Shown here: in pieces, positions 8,726-17,283 of the stretch
Numbering within the stretch: position 1 is the first letter of the stretch
Layout: every line of letters begins with the position of its first letter
Assembly: GCF_009827455.1 (NCBI RefSeq)
Contig: NZ_WTYZ01000001.1
Location: 2,675,001 to 2,739,000, forward strand
Reading direction: 5' to 3'
DNA length: 64,000 bases
Origin: Pontixanthobacter aestiaquae
GTDB lineage: Bacteria > Pseudomonadota > Alphaproteobacteria > Sphingomonadales > Sphingomonadaceae
Notes under the pieces: model-generated
The model's database searches: none
Seen by the model: the letters and a program-made list of their open reading frames with translations, nothing else
What the model was told of the DNA's origin: nothing
Translations under genes and position numbers: made by a program

Positions 8726-11551
8726 TCAGAACCGGCCACGCAGGCCGAAGAAGAACCGGCGTCCGGAATAGTCCGCCTGTGCAAGGCTGTCACGCGTCGG
8801 GCGGTAGAAGATGTTCGGCTCGTCTAGAATGTTCAATACCTGGAACCGTGCCTGAACATTGTCGAGCACATTCACATTCAACGAAAAATCAAGAAAGCCC
8901 TGATCTTCGGTGAAACGGTTTGCGCTGGTCCGGAACGGCTTGAAATATTCCGAGCGCCATTTGTACGCAAGGCGGGTGCTGAACCAATCCTGTTCAAAGA
9001 ACACAGTGGCGTTGGCAGAGTGCTTGGAATAGCCCGGAATGTTGGCCGGATCGGTGAATTCGGCAAGAGCATTGCCGCTCACCACGATCGGATCCTCGAA
9101 TTCGAAATTGGAATCGGCGAAGTTGTAGCTCAGCTGGAAGCCAAGGCCGAAATCAAACTTGTGCTGGGCGTTGATTTCGAAGCCAAGCAGATGGCTTTTC
9201 TCGTTCGAATTCACCGTCCGCCCGATAATCACGTCCTGCGGCGTTCCGTCGACAATCAGCGTCAACGGTGTCACGTCGGTCCGGAAGCCGGTTTGCAGTT
9301 GCTTCGCATAGAGCGCAACGGCAACCGACGATGTTTTGGCTGCGTACCACTCAAACGAAATGTCCCCGTTCCACGATTCCAGTGGCATCAGAAACGGGTT
9401 GCCGCTTGCGCTGACGATGCTGCCCAGATCGCCCAGATCGGCCTCGTCGTCGAATGTCAGACCGGCCGACAGAGCCAGCTGATCGGGCCGTGCAATCGCG
9501 CGATAGGCGGCCAGACGCAGCAATTTGTCGTCGTCCACTTCAAACACGATGTTCGCGCTCGGGAGCCAGTTCCAGTAATTGTTGCGTTCTATGTTGATTG
9601 TTGGCGGACCGACCTCGGTGATCGTGATCGTCTGCGGATCAGGGCCCGGGCTTGTGACCAAATCGGAACTGATACCCACCGACGTTGTTTCGCTGCGGAT
9701 ACCGCGCAAACCGATATTGCCGCGCGCGGGCACGCCGAACATCATCGTATCGAAATTGGCCTGAACATAACCGGCGTAGGTTTTTTCCGTCACGTCGGTA
9801 TCCTGCGAGGACAGGGTAGAGACACCCTGCGCGGGGACGCCGGCATCGCGGCTGCCGGTCAGCGCGGTAAACAATTCCTGCGCGTCCCAGATCGCAAATG
9901 TCAGGCCGCGAACATTTGTGTTGTCGTCACCCTCGAACAGGTCCTCGACCAGAAATCCATCGCGCCGTGCGGCGATGGCGCCGGCACTGGCGTATCCGCC
10001 CGCGACCAGACCAAGAGTGCTGTCGATACCATCATCCTGCACCCGGCGGCGGTCGGCAAAACGGAATCCGGCCTGAAAAGATTCGAAGAAACCTTCGGTC
10101 TCGTAAGTGGCGTCGAGACGCGCAGCAAAAATACCGTCATCGATATTTTCAAGGCGGCGGCGGGCGCGCGCTCCATTATTGTACAGATCATGATTGTCGA
10201 GATCGAATGTCAAACCGACATTATTCTCGACAGCCGACACATCGGTGAACGTCAAATTGGGAACATTGGTTCCGCGCCGATCAATCTCGTAGAGGACGCG
10301 GCTATTGGTGCGGATACGCATATCCAGCTCGTCCTGTCGCCGCTGCGTTTGCGAATAGGAGAAGTCCGCATTCAGCATCAGCGGGCCGGTGCTCCATTCT
10401 ATATTCGCGCCCAGCCCGATATATTCTTCGGTCCGCTGGCGCCAGACCGACTGGTTTTCGAGCCGGGTTTCACCGCTCCATGCGAGCAAGGCCCCGGTTG
10501 GCGAGATTGCAATTGGCGCGATATCGCGGCGACCATCGGCAATCACCAGATTGGCCCGCTCCTCGATATCGTCGCGGTAGGAATACTGACCGTCCAGAGT
10601 CACTTCGAAATTGGGTGACGGCTTCATCTGGATCGTCGCCATAATCGCGTCGCGATCCGCTTGGGTCCGCATGGCGCGGTAAATGTATTGGTTGGACACG
10701 AAATATGTGTCGGACGCTCCGGTAGGATTGCCGGCCGCATCGGTGTCGTAATCGCAATTGTTGCTCTGATCGACGCCCTCGACCGTATTACACGGCCGAT
10801 AGGTCGAACTGCTGGTAAAGATATCTTCGGGCGCGGTGTCGCGGCGCAATTGGCCGCCAATCGCGATACCCAGCTCTCCATCGCCGAGCTGGAACTGATC
10901 GACATAGGATGCGGTCAGGCGGTAGTTGAACGGTTGGCCATCGGTCACCCGGTCTTCATAATCGCTGTACCCTGCCAGCCCCTGAATCTGCAGCCGGCTT
11001 TTGCCGTAATCGAGCGGTTTGAGCGTTTGTAGTTCGATCAGCCCCGAGACGCCGCCTTCGATGAAACTGGCTTGCTGCGACTTGTAGACAATCGCGCCGT
11101 TAATAAGTTCGGACGGGAACTGACCGAAATTGACATCGCGGCCATCGCTGCCCGACGAAATTTCGCGTCCGTTGAGGAAGGATGCGCCAAGGAATGCACC
11201 GAGGCCACGTACGGAAAGCTCCGACGCGCCGCCTTTGAAGCGGTCCGACGTCACGCCGACCACGCGTTCGAGCGTTTCGGCGACCGACAAATCGGGCAGA
11301 TCGCCCACATCGTCGCCGACGATCGCATCGCCGATGACAGACAGATTGCGCTTGGTTTCGAGAGAGTTTTCAATCGTCCGACCTATCTCGGCCGTCACCA
11401 CGATCTCGTCTTCGTCCTCAGGCTCCGCATCGGCGTTCTGCGCATGGGCAATGCCCGGCATAGCGACGCACATCGCCGATGCGAGCAGGCCGAAACGAAT
11501 GTTGGAAAAGCGCCGAACGGACGCCGCCATGGCTGTGTGTGATGTTGACAT
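8726..11551 (-). CDS. TonB-dependent outer-membrane receptor
   Basis: A 941-residue outer-membrane receptor. The signal peptide ends at about residue 37 (GIAHA-Q), the TonB box EIVVTA is at about residues 49-54, and a plug domain follows (DLSVAETLERVVGV, ELSVRGLG, NGREISSG). The C-terminal barrel ends in RRFFFGLRGRF with a terminal Phe, as expected for Bam recognition. It probably imports oligo-uronates released by the secreted lyases; no SusD-like partner is encoded nearby, as is usual in sphingomonads. ATG 11551 follows GGGAGG at 4 nt, so the longer frame to 11590 is rejected. It faces the beta-helix gene across two operator-like palindromes. Confidence 0.93.
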   Translation of the reverse strand: MSTSHTAMAASVRRFSNIRFGLLASAMCVAMPGIAHAQNADAEPEDEDEIVVTAEIGRTIENSLETKRNLSVIGDAIVGDDVGDLPDLSVAETLERVVGVTSDRFKGGASELSVRGLGAFLGASFLNGREISSGSDGRDVNFGQFPSELINGAIVYKSQQASFIEGGVSGLIELQTLKPLDYGKSRLQIQGLAGYSDYEDRVTDGQPFNYRLTASYVDQFQLGDGELGIAIGGQLRRDTAPEDIFTSSSTYRPCNTVEGVDQSNNCDYDTDAAGNPTGASDTYFVSNQYIYRAMRTQADRDAIMATIQMKPSPNFEVTLDGQYSYRDDIEERANLVIADGRRDIAPIAISPTGALLAWSGETRLENQSVWRQRTEEYIGLGANIEWSTGPLMLNADFSYSQTQRRQDELDMRIRTNSRVLYEIDRRGTNVPNLTFTDVSAVENNVGLTFDLDNHDLYNNGARARRRLENIDDGIFAARLDATYETEGFFESFQAGFRFADRRRVQDDGIDSTLGLVAGGYASAGAIAARRDGFLVEDLFEGDDNTNVRGLTFAIWDAQELFTALTGSRDAGVPAQGVSTLSSQDTDVTEKTYAGYVQANFDTMMFGVPARGNIGLRGIRSETTSVGISSDLVTSPGPDPQTITITEVGPPTINIERNNYWNWLPSANIVFEVDDDKLLRLAAYRAIARPDQLALSAGLTFDDEADLGDLGSIVSASGNPFLMPLESWNGDISFEWYAAKTSSVAVALYAKQLQTGFRTDVTPLTLIVDGTPQDVIIGRTVNSNEKSHLLGFEINAQHKFDFGLGFQLSYNFADSNFEFEDPIVVSGNALAEFTDPANIPGYSKHSANATVFFEQDWFSTRLAYKWRSEYFKPFRTSANRFTEDQGFLDFSLNVNVLDNVQARFQVLNILDEPNIFYRPTRDSLAQADYSGRRFFFGLRGRF

Positions 11552-11594
11552 ATTTCCTCCCAATCCGCGCATACCCGGCACGCGGCTCATTATT

Positions 11595-11610
11595 ATGACA
11601 CCGGTTACCT
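11595..11610. promoter_or_regulatory. Putative LacI-family operator, distal copy of the divergent pair
   Basis: ATGACACCGGTTACCT is the exact reverse complement of the sequence at 3995-4010. It lies between the TonB receptor and the beta-helix gene, 44 nt upstream of the receptor start, and probably overlaps the leftward promoter. Confidence 0.68.
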
Positions 11611-11616
11611 AATAAT

Positions 11617-11630
11617 TGACACCGGTGCCA
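11617..11630. promoter_or_regulatory. Putative LacI-family operator, second site of the divergent pair
   Basis: TGACACCGGTGCCA is a palindrome with one mismatch per half-site (TGACACC against GGTGCCA). It begins exactly 21 bp after the equivalent position of the site at 11595-11610, two helical turns, so two dimers would sit on the same DNA face. The overlapping TTGACA at 11616-11621 could be the -35 box for the beta-helix gene. Confidence 0.62.
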
Positions 11631-11679
11631 TTGCAGGTCAATACCCTGTGTGAGAAAAAGATTCATGAGAGGCAATGTG

Positions 11680-13365
11680 ATGACCAAAACTCACTATAAC
11701 CGTTGGAAATATCAGATTTTATTGGCTTCTGCAGTGATGCTAACCAGCCACACTGCGATGGCCGATACGGGCAAAGTTCCTCAAATTCTGAACAAAGCCC
11801 AATCTACCGAAAAACCCTGGCTTCCAGATTTCTCGTACGCCGGATACGGCTTCGGAATTGAACCGATACCCGAAGTTTCAACCGTTATTGATGTGGCCGA
11901 TTTCGGTGCTGTTCCGGATGACGGCAAAGACGATAGCGTGGCGTTGAAAGCCGCATTTGCGGCCGCGCATGAAACAGATCGCCCTGTGCGTGTACAAATG
12001 CATGCAGGACGCTATCGGCTAAGCGAGATCCTCTGGATTGAGAAGAGCGGGATTGTGCTTTCGGGCATGGGCATGGGGGATCGCGGGACCGAGCTATTCA
12101 TGCCGCGACCGCTCAACCAGATCGATGATGGCGACGCTCTAACTGAGATCCGCGAATATTTGAAAGAGAACGACAAGTACGAACGACGCAAGAATGATAA
12201 TCTGGACGTTCTTTTTTCAGAGTATAGCTGGAGTGCTGGGTTCATCTGGGCGCGCGTGCCAGACGGCCGACATGCAACCTATCTGGAGCGTTATGATCGC
12301 CCGATTGAGAAGGTTGCTGATCTCACAACCGGAAAACGGGGCTCAACAAGCATTCAGGTGGGGGATATATCCAACCTCAGCGTCGGCCAGGTTTTGCAGA
12401 TCCACTGGCACAACCGCTTAGGGCCGGACGGACCTTTGATCCAATCTCTATACGGCGACACGAAAGAGAAGATCGGAAGCCGCCACTGGGAAATGCCAGA
12501 TCGACCGTTGGTCCGTCAGGCAACTCGGATCGAGGCAATCGATGGTACGCGGGTGACAATCGCCGACCCCCTGCTTCATGACATTGACGAGCGTCTTCCC
12601 GCCTATTTCGCAAAGTGGGAACATCTCAGCGATGTCGGATTGCAGGATTTCTCCATGGTGTTTCCGGAAAGCCCCTATTTCGGTCACCACAATGAGGCCG
12701 GATACAACGGCATATACTTCACCGGCGTTCACAATGGTTGGATTCAAAATGTGCGGATCAAAGACGCAGATAGCGGTATTCTGACCGACGATCTTGCCAA
12801 TGTGACCATCCGCAACGTCGTGACCGAAGGCGATCACAAAGCGCATTACAGCGTTCATGTCGGGAATGTTCACAATGTGTTGATCGACGCAGTCGAGGTG
12901 TTCAACCCGACCGTGCATACGTTCAGTTTCAACACGCTCGCCACCAAATCGGTCTACAAGAACTCGCAGGGCTGGAACGCACCAACGCTCGACCAACATG
13001 CCGGTGCAAATCACCAGAATCTCTACGACAATCTCACCGTGCACATCACGCCTGATCAAACATCGGACGACGGCAAGCCGATGTATGATCTCTATAAGGC
13101 AGGAGGTGCAGGATACTGGCTGCCGGGTCACGGGCGGTACAACACAATGTGGAACATCCGAATAGTTGCCAATGGCGGGGTCGCGCCCGATCAACCGCTC
13201 GTTATATTGGGCGCGTCGGAAGGGCCGGACGCACGAGTTATTGGCATGCATGGCAACCGGGAAATCGAACTCGACTACCGACCTACGCCGTACCAGGAAA
13301 TGATAAACGCGCGCGTTTCCGCCGTCACCTCACTTTACGATTATCAGTTGAATGAGCGGCGCTGA
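11680..13365 (+). CDS. Secreted right-handed beta-helix protein (pectate-lyase superfamily), putative polysaccharide lyase
   Basis: A 561-residue exported protein with a signal peptide ending HTAMA-D at about residue 28. The VIDVADFGAVPDDGKDDSVA block opens a pectate_lyase_3/GH28-related beta-helix domain (PF12708 type). Repeating strands follow with motifs such as NVTIRNVVTEGDHKAHYSVHV and NVLIDAVEVFNPT. Substrate is not readable; together with the minus-strand lyase it probably attacks a uronic-acid polymer. I take ATG 11680, with AGAGG 8 nt upstream, over GTG 11650 or ATG 11665. It is the only plus-strand gene of the locus and shares the operator pair with the receptor gene. It looks more A+T-rich than its neighbours by eye, which could reflect separate acquisition. 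Confidence 0.75.
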   Translation: MTKTHYNRWKYQILLASAVMLTSHTAMADTGKVPQILNKAQSTEKPWLPDFSYAGYGFGIEPIPEVSTVIDVADFGAVPDDGKDDSVALKAAFAAAHETDRPVRVQMHAGRYRLSEILWIEKSGIVLSGMGMGDRGTELFMPRPLNQIDDGDALTEIREYLKENDKYERRKNDNLDVLFSEYSWSAGFIWARVPDGRHATYLERYDRPIEKVADLTTGKRGSTSIQVGDISNLSVGQVLQIHWHNRLGPDGPLIQSLYGDTKEKIGSRHWEMPDRPLVRQATRIEAIDGTRVTIADPLLHDIDERLPAYFAKWEHLSDVGLQDFSMVFPESPYFGHHNEAGYNGIYFTGVHNGWIQNVRIKDADSGILTDDLANVTIRNVVTEGDHKAHYSVHVGNVHNVLIDAVEVFNPTVHTFSFNTLATKSVYKNSQGWNAPTLDQHAGANHQNLYDNLTVHITPDQTSDDGKPMYDLYKAGGAGYWLPGHGRYNTMWNIRIVANGGVAPDQPLVILGASEGPDARVIGMHGNREIELDYRPTPYQEMINARVSAVTSLYDYQLNERR

Positions 13366-13393
13366 TTCCACATTTTCGCCTAAACGGGCTAAG

Positions 13394-13483
13394 TGGCGGA
13401 GAGACAGGGATTCGAACCCTGGGTACGGTTGCCCGCACAGTAGTTTTCGAGACTACCCCGTTCGACCACTCCGGCATCTCTCC
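13394..13483 (-). tRNA. tRNA-Ser(CGA)
   Basis: Ninety nucleotides including an encoded 3' CCA. On the minus strand it begins GGAGAGATGCCGGAG and the acceptor closes with CTCTCC. The anticodon loop CTCGAAA gives anticodon CGA (reads UCG). The T-loop is GGTTCGAATCC, and the long variable arm (TGTGCGGGCAACCGTAC) is diagnostic of a class II serine tRNA. It sits 28 nt after the end of the polysaccharide locus. Confidence 0.96.
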
Positions 13484-13654
13484 GCATAGCGCAAAGCGTA
13501 TTGAATACGCATAGCTTGGTCTGGGAAGGCGCGGTTAGCGGATGGGTTTTGGCTTGCCAACCCCTCATATTCCCCCACGCGCAATTGGGCGCACGGTGGA
13601 CGTATTGGCGGCTACGCTTGTTTTGCAGGTGCGAAGGGCTATATTCTTGAAACT

Positions 13655-14035
13655 ATGGAACGCACCGAGTTCTTTTCCGAGGCCGCAGGCCGCACTATCA
13701 ATGTCCCCCGCCATGCAAAGGCGCGGTTTGGGATTGGCGATGTCGTGCGGCACCGGATGTTCGACTTTCGCGGAGTAATTTTCGATATCGACCCAGTCTT
13801 CGCAAATAGCGAGGAATGGTACGAGTCGATCCCGGAGCATATACGTCCGGACCGCGAGCAGCCCTACTACCATCTGCTGGCGGAGAACGATGAGTCTTCG
13901 TATGTCGCCTATGTCAGCCAGCAGAATTTGCTGAATGATTCGGACGGTGGTCCCGTGGGACATCCCAATGTCGCGGAATTGTTCGAGCAGTTTGCCGATG
14001 GCCGCTACAAGATGCGGCGCTCTTTGACCCATTAG
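13655..14035 (+). CDS. hspQ: Heat shock protein HspQ (YccV-like, hemimethylated-DNA-binding fold)
   Basis: A 126-residue protein matching HspQ throughout: KARFGIGDVVRHRMFDFRGVIFDIDP, ANSEEWYESIP, RPDREQPYYHLL and YVAYVSQQNL are hallmark segments. HspQ is known in enterobacteria as a specificity factor and substrate of Lon protease, and the fold was first described as binding hemimethylated oriC. It is a single gene, convergent with the ABC-2 permease gene 17 nt downstream. The 170 nt between it and the tRNA gene show only a short hairpin (TTGGC-TT-GCCAA near 13550) and no clear promoter. Confidence 0.93.
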   Translation: MERTEFFSEAAGRTINVPRHAKARFGIGDVVRHRMFDFRGVIFDIDPVFANSEEWYESIPEHIRPDREQPYYHLLAENDESSYVAYVSQQNLLNDSDGGPVGHPNVAELFEQFADGRYKMRRSLTH

Positions 14036-14052
14036 GCGGTAACGCACTAGGT

Positions 14053-14919
14053 TTAGTCTTTCAGCTTCCAACCCGATTTGAGCACGCGGTACGTGATGAC
14101 CGCGAGCACAAGGTTGAATACAGCCAGACCAATCGCGCTTTGCATGACGGCCCAGTCGGTATCACCGATGTCACTTTGGCCCAGAAAGCCGAAGCGGAAG
14201 CCCGATATCACGTAGAAAAACGGATTGAGGCGGCTGATGGCCTGAAATGCAGGCGCAAGATTGTCGATCACATAAAATGTACCTGACAGCAGTGAGAGCG
14301 GCGCCACGATGAAGTTGCTGATCGCCGCGTTGTGATCGAATTTCTCGGCCCAGATCGACGTCAGCAAACCAAGCAATGACAGCATGATCGCACCCATCAG
14401 ACCGAACCAGACGATCGCCCAGACATGCGCTGGTGCGAGCGATACGCCCGGCCACAGAACCATCGCCAAAGCCACTGCCCCGCCAACCAGAATGCCGCGC
14501 GTCACCGCAGCCGCGATAATCCCCCCCATCAACTCGCCTTCCGAAAGAGGCGGCATCAGCAGATCGATGATCGTACCTTGGATTTTGCCCGCAAGCAGAG
14601 AAAAGCTGGAATTGGCAAAAGCGTTCTGCATCATCGCCATCACGATCAGGCCGGGCGCAACGAAGCTGGCGAAGGGGACACCCAGCACTTCACGCCCGGA
14701 ACGCCCCAAAGCCACGCTAAAAATGACCAGAAACAGCAATGTTGTGACCGCCGGGGCCCAAATCGTCTGTGTCTGCACCTTTAAAAACCGGCGGACCTCC
14801 TTTATATAGAGGCTCCACAGACCAATGCGGTTGATGCCGGTGATAATCGGCTCCCCTCGCGGAGGAAAGGCATTGGGCGCAGCGCGTGTTTGCGATTGTT
14901 TCTGGGCTTGATCGGCCAT
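14053..14919 (-). CDS. ABC-2 type transporter permease (YadH-like)
   Basis: A 288-residue inner-membrane protein with a cytoplasmic N-terminus of about 30 residues and six predicted membrane helices. It has the ABC-2 family landmarks LYIKEVRRFLK near the start and ISRLNPFFYVISGFRFGFLG near the end. The family includes YadH and other exporters of lipids, polysaccharides or drugs. The ATPase that should pair with it is not in the window: the flanking genes are hspQ (convergent) and gcrA (divergent). It therefore either pairs with a remote ATPase or belonged to an operon that has been broken up. Substrate unknown. Confidence 0.85.
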   Translation of the reverse strand: MADQAQKQSQTRAAPNAFPPRGEPIITGINRIGLWSLYIKEVRRFLKVQTQTIWAPAVTTLLFLVIFSVALGRSGREVLGVPFASFVAPGLIVMAMMQNAFANSSFSLLAGKIQGTIIDLLMPPLSEGELMGGIIAAAVTRGILVGGAVALAMVLWPGVSLAPAHVWAIVWFGLMGAIMLSLLGLLTSIWAEKFDHNAAISNFIVAPLSLLSGTFYVIDNLAPAFQAISRLNPFFYVISGFRFGFLGQSDIGDTDWAVMQSAIGLAVFNLVLAVITYRVLKSGWKLKD

Positions 14920-15009
14920 GGGCTCGCGCCTAGGGCGATTGGCTTAGGCTGGCAAGCATCCACACGCTGCGATGCACGCCAAAATGACAAAGATATTGGA
15001 AGCACACGA

Positions 15010-15708
15010 ATGAGTTGGACTGACGAACGGATCGCCACCCTAAAGAAATTGTGGGAAGGCGGATCGACCGCAAGCCAGATCGCCGAGGAACTGGGCGGCG
15101 TCAGCCGTAACGCCGTTATCGGCAAGGCGCACCGCCTTGGTCTGAAATCGCGCCCTTCTCCGGTGAAAGCCAAAGATAAAAAGAAAGCGGCTCCTGCCAA
15201 GAAGAAGGTAGCCCCGGCAAAACCAGCTATCCGCAAGCCCAAGGCGATTATGACGCCCAAGACGGCTGCAAACTCGCCCCCACGCCCGCCCAGCAATGCG
15301 GTCGAGCAAGCTGCACGTGCGGCAGGTGCGAATATCCCTTCGCAGCCAATTCCCAACAAAAGTACCGAGCTGCCCAAAATCGTCTCGGTCGGCCCCGGTG
15401 GCTTCTTGCGCCAAGGCCCAGGTGATCAGCAACCGCCGATCCCGCCCGCGCCGCCGCGCCGATTGGTTCCGGCCAAGCCGAGTCCGGAGATTGCCGATAA
15501 GACAAGCTTGCTCGATCTTTCGGACAAAGTATGTCGCTGGCCGATGGGTCATCCCGGCGAGCCTGATTTCCATTTCTGCGGCGCAGAAGTGAACCCGGGC
15601 TTCCCTTATTGCGTTGAGCACTGTGGACGGGCGTTCCAAGCACAGTTGCCGCGCGGTGCCCGCAGACCGCCCCCGCCCTTGCCGTTTGGCGGACCGCGGG
15701 TTCGTTAA
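15010..15708 (+). CDS. gcrA: Cell-cycle regulator GcrA
   Basis: A 232-residue GcrA-family protein. The N-terminal DNA-binding domain starts MSWTDERIATLKKLWEGG, continues SQIAEELGGVSRNAVIGKAHRLGL, and is followed by a Lys/Ala/Pro-rich linker. The conserved C-terminal domain contains KVCRWPMGHPGEPDFHFCG and YCVEHCGRAF with clustered Cys and His. In Caulobacter, GcrA binds sigma-70 RNA polymerase and activates promoters at methylated GANTC sites made by CcrM. ATG 15010 is chosen because it begins the family-typical MSWT; the open frame reaches 14890. It is a monocistronic gene followed by a strong stem-loop at 15728-15761. Confidence 0.96.
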   Translation: MSWTDERIATLKKLWEGGSTASQIAEELGGVSRNAVIGKAHRLGLKSRPSPVKAKDKKKAAPAKKKVAPAKPAIRKPKAIMTPKTAANSPPRPPSNAVEQAARAAGANIPSQPIPNKSTELPKIVSVGPGGFLRQGPGDQQPPIPPAPPRRLVPAKPSPEIADKTSLLDLSDKVCRWPMGHPGEPDFHFCGAEVNPGFPYCVEHCGRAFQAQLPRGARRPPPPLPFGGPRVR

Positions 15709-15727
15709 GACAGAGCAATTCTAGTTT

Positions 15728-15761
15728 GGAAACGGCTCGCCAGAAATGGCGGGCCGTTTCC
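15728..15761 (+). terminator. Stem-loop after gcrA
   Basis: GGAAACGGCTCGCC and GGCGGGCCGTTTCC form a 14-bp stem with one G-T pair and a 6-nt loop (AGAAAT), 19 nt after the gcrA stop. The downstream sequence is only weakly T-rich, so termination may be partial. Confidence 0.65.
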
Positions 15762-15808
15762 TATTGAGGTCTTGAAAGCGTGACCGGCTTCGCGCAACGC
15801 GTTGTGCG

Positions 15809-16585
15809 ATGCCATCTAACCAGTTCATTCAGCGCATTCTCATTTTGCTCGGCGTGAGCCTGGTGCTGGCTGCCTGCGCTCCGTCTGGTCCGACAGGGCC
15901 TGTCATCTTTGCTGCTTCCAGCCTGCAGGCACCGTTGGACGAACTGGCTGAAAACTGGACATCGCTGGGCAATCGCGAGCCGGTTCTTTCTTACGCTTCC
16001 TCGACCGCGCTTGCGCGGCAGATAGAGAATGGCTCTCTGGCAGATCTCTACATCTCCGCCGACGAGCAATGGATCGACTATATCGTCACGGCAGGGAAGA
16101 TCGATCCGGATGGCATAAGGACATTGGCGGGCAACAGCATTGTACTGGCTACGTCCCGTGATGGGCCCCATGCTAAGCTGTACGAAACAATACCAACGAC
16201 GGCAGCAATATTGGAAGGCGTGACCGTCACCAGCGGCGATCCGGACTCCGTGCCACTCGGACGATATGCCAAAGAAATTTTGGTCGCTGAGGGTATCTGG
16301 GACGATATCGGACGGAGAATGATCCGGACATCGTCGTCTTCGGCGGCGCTACGGCTGGTGCTCTTGAAAGAAGCAGATTTCGGGGTTCTCTACGCCAGTG
16401 ACGTGGAACGGCGCGATGATCTGGTGTCTTACCCGGCTTTCGCCAAAGGCCTGCACTCGCCAATACGTTATAAAGCGGTTCTGCTACCCAGCAGCGGACA
16501 TCCCGAAGCGGGAGAATTTTTAGACTACATTGCGTCCGATGAAGCCGCTGCAGTGTTTGCCAAGTACGGCTTCACATTGCCATGA
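15809..16585 (+). CDS. modA: Molybdate ABC transporter substrate-binding lipoprotein ModA
   Basis: A 258-residue ModA-family binding protein. The N-terminus carries a lipoprotein signal with LAAC, Cys about residue 23. The mature start VIFAASSLQAPLDELAENW is the family signature that supplies Ser ligands for the oxyanion, and the later PLGRYAKEIL segment is also typical. It captures molybdate (or tungstate) in the periplasm and hands it to ModB. It is the first gene of modABC; its stop overlaps the modB start (ATGA at 16582). No ModE regulator or molybdenum-cofactor riboswitch is visible upstream. Confidence 0.92.
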   Translation: MPSNQFIQRILILLGVSLVLAACAPSGPTGPVIFAASSLQAPLDELAENWTSLGNREPVLSYASSTALARQIENGSLADLYISADEQWIDYIVTAGKIDPDGIRTLAGNSIVLATSRDGPHAKLYETIPTTAAILEGVTVTSGDPDSVPLGRYAKEILVAEGIWDDIGRRMIRTSSSSAALRLVLLKEADFGVLYASDVERRDDLVSYPAFAKGLHSPIRYKAVLLPSSGHPEAGEFLDYIASDEAAAVFAKYGFTLP

Positions 16586-17283
16586 TCGCCCCGCTCAGCA
16601 GTGCCGAGTGGGAGATCATCACCCTATCGCTGAAAGTGACAAGCGTAGCGGTTCTGCTGGCACTGCCGATTGCTTATGGGCTGGCATTGGTCCTCACAAG
16701 GAGCCGGTTTCCTGGGCGATTTCTGCTCGATGCACTGGTTCATCTACCGTTGGTCTTGCCCCCGGTAGTGACCGGCTATGTGCTGCTAATCCTATTCGGC
16801 CGCAACGGGCCTATCGGTAGCTTCCTGGAAAGCACTTTCGGTACTTCTCTGACGTTTCGATGGACTGGTGCCGCTCTAGCAGCAGCGGTTATGGCACTAC
16901 CGCTAATGGTCCGCGCAATGCGGTTGTCTATCGAGGCAGTGGACCCGCGGTTGGTAGAGGCCGCCCATACCCTTGGCGCAAGCAGGTGGAGGACATTCGC
17001 AACAATCATCCTTCCGCTCAGTCTGCCGGGAATATTGGCTGGGGCGATACTCGGATTTGCGCGGTCGATTGGCGAATTTGGCGCGACGATCACGTTCGTT
17101 TCCAACATACCGGGCGAAACGCGCACGTTGCCCTTAGCAATCTATACCAGCCTGCAAGTACCTGGCACTGATATCGCCGTTGCCCGGCTAGTCGTGCTTG
17201 CGGTGATTATCTCTCTGGCTGCGCTGATCCTCAGCGAATGGCTGGTCCGCAGGGCAAGCGGAGGGCGCGCGCATGTCCTTTGA
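16582..17283 (+). CDS. modB: Molybdate ABC transporter permease ModB
   Basis: A 233-residue inner-membrane permease with about five helices. It carries the ABC coupling (EAA) segment EAAHTLGASRWRTFATIILPLSLPGILAG in sections and the ModB-typical IGEFGATITFVSNIPGETRTLPLAIY. It forms the membrane channel between ModA and ModC. The start overlaps modA and the end overlaps modC by 11 nt, so the three are translated from one message. Confidence 0.95.
   Translation: MIAPLSSAEWEIITLSLKVTSVAVLLALPIAYGLALVLTRSRFPGRFLLDALVHLPLVLPPVVTGYVLLILFGRNGPIGSFLESTFGTSLTFRWTGAALAAAVMALPLMVRAMRLSIEAVDPRLVEAAHTLGASRWRTFATIILPLSLPGILAGAILGFARSIGEFGATITFVSNIPGETRTLPLAIYTSLQVPGTDIAVARLVVLAVIISLAALILSEWLVRRASGGRAHVL

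Noticed and set aside
9020..10618. 532-codon plus-strand frame opposite the TonB receptor gene
   Set aside because: Fully antisense to a clear receptor; His/Arg/Ile-rich translation typical of a shadow frame.
148..13365. Assignment of the first locus to alginate degradation
   Set aside because: The lyase fold alone suggests it, but the isomerase plus KduD pair is the route for unsaturated glucuronate/galacturonate; alginate needs only a reductase.
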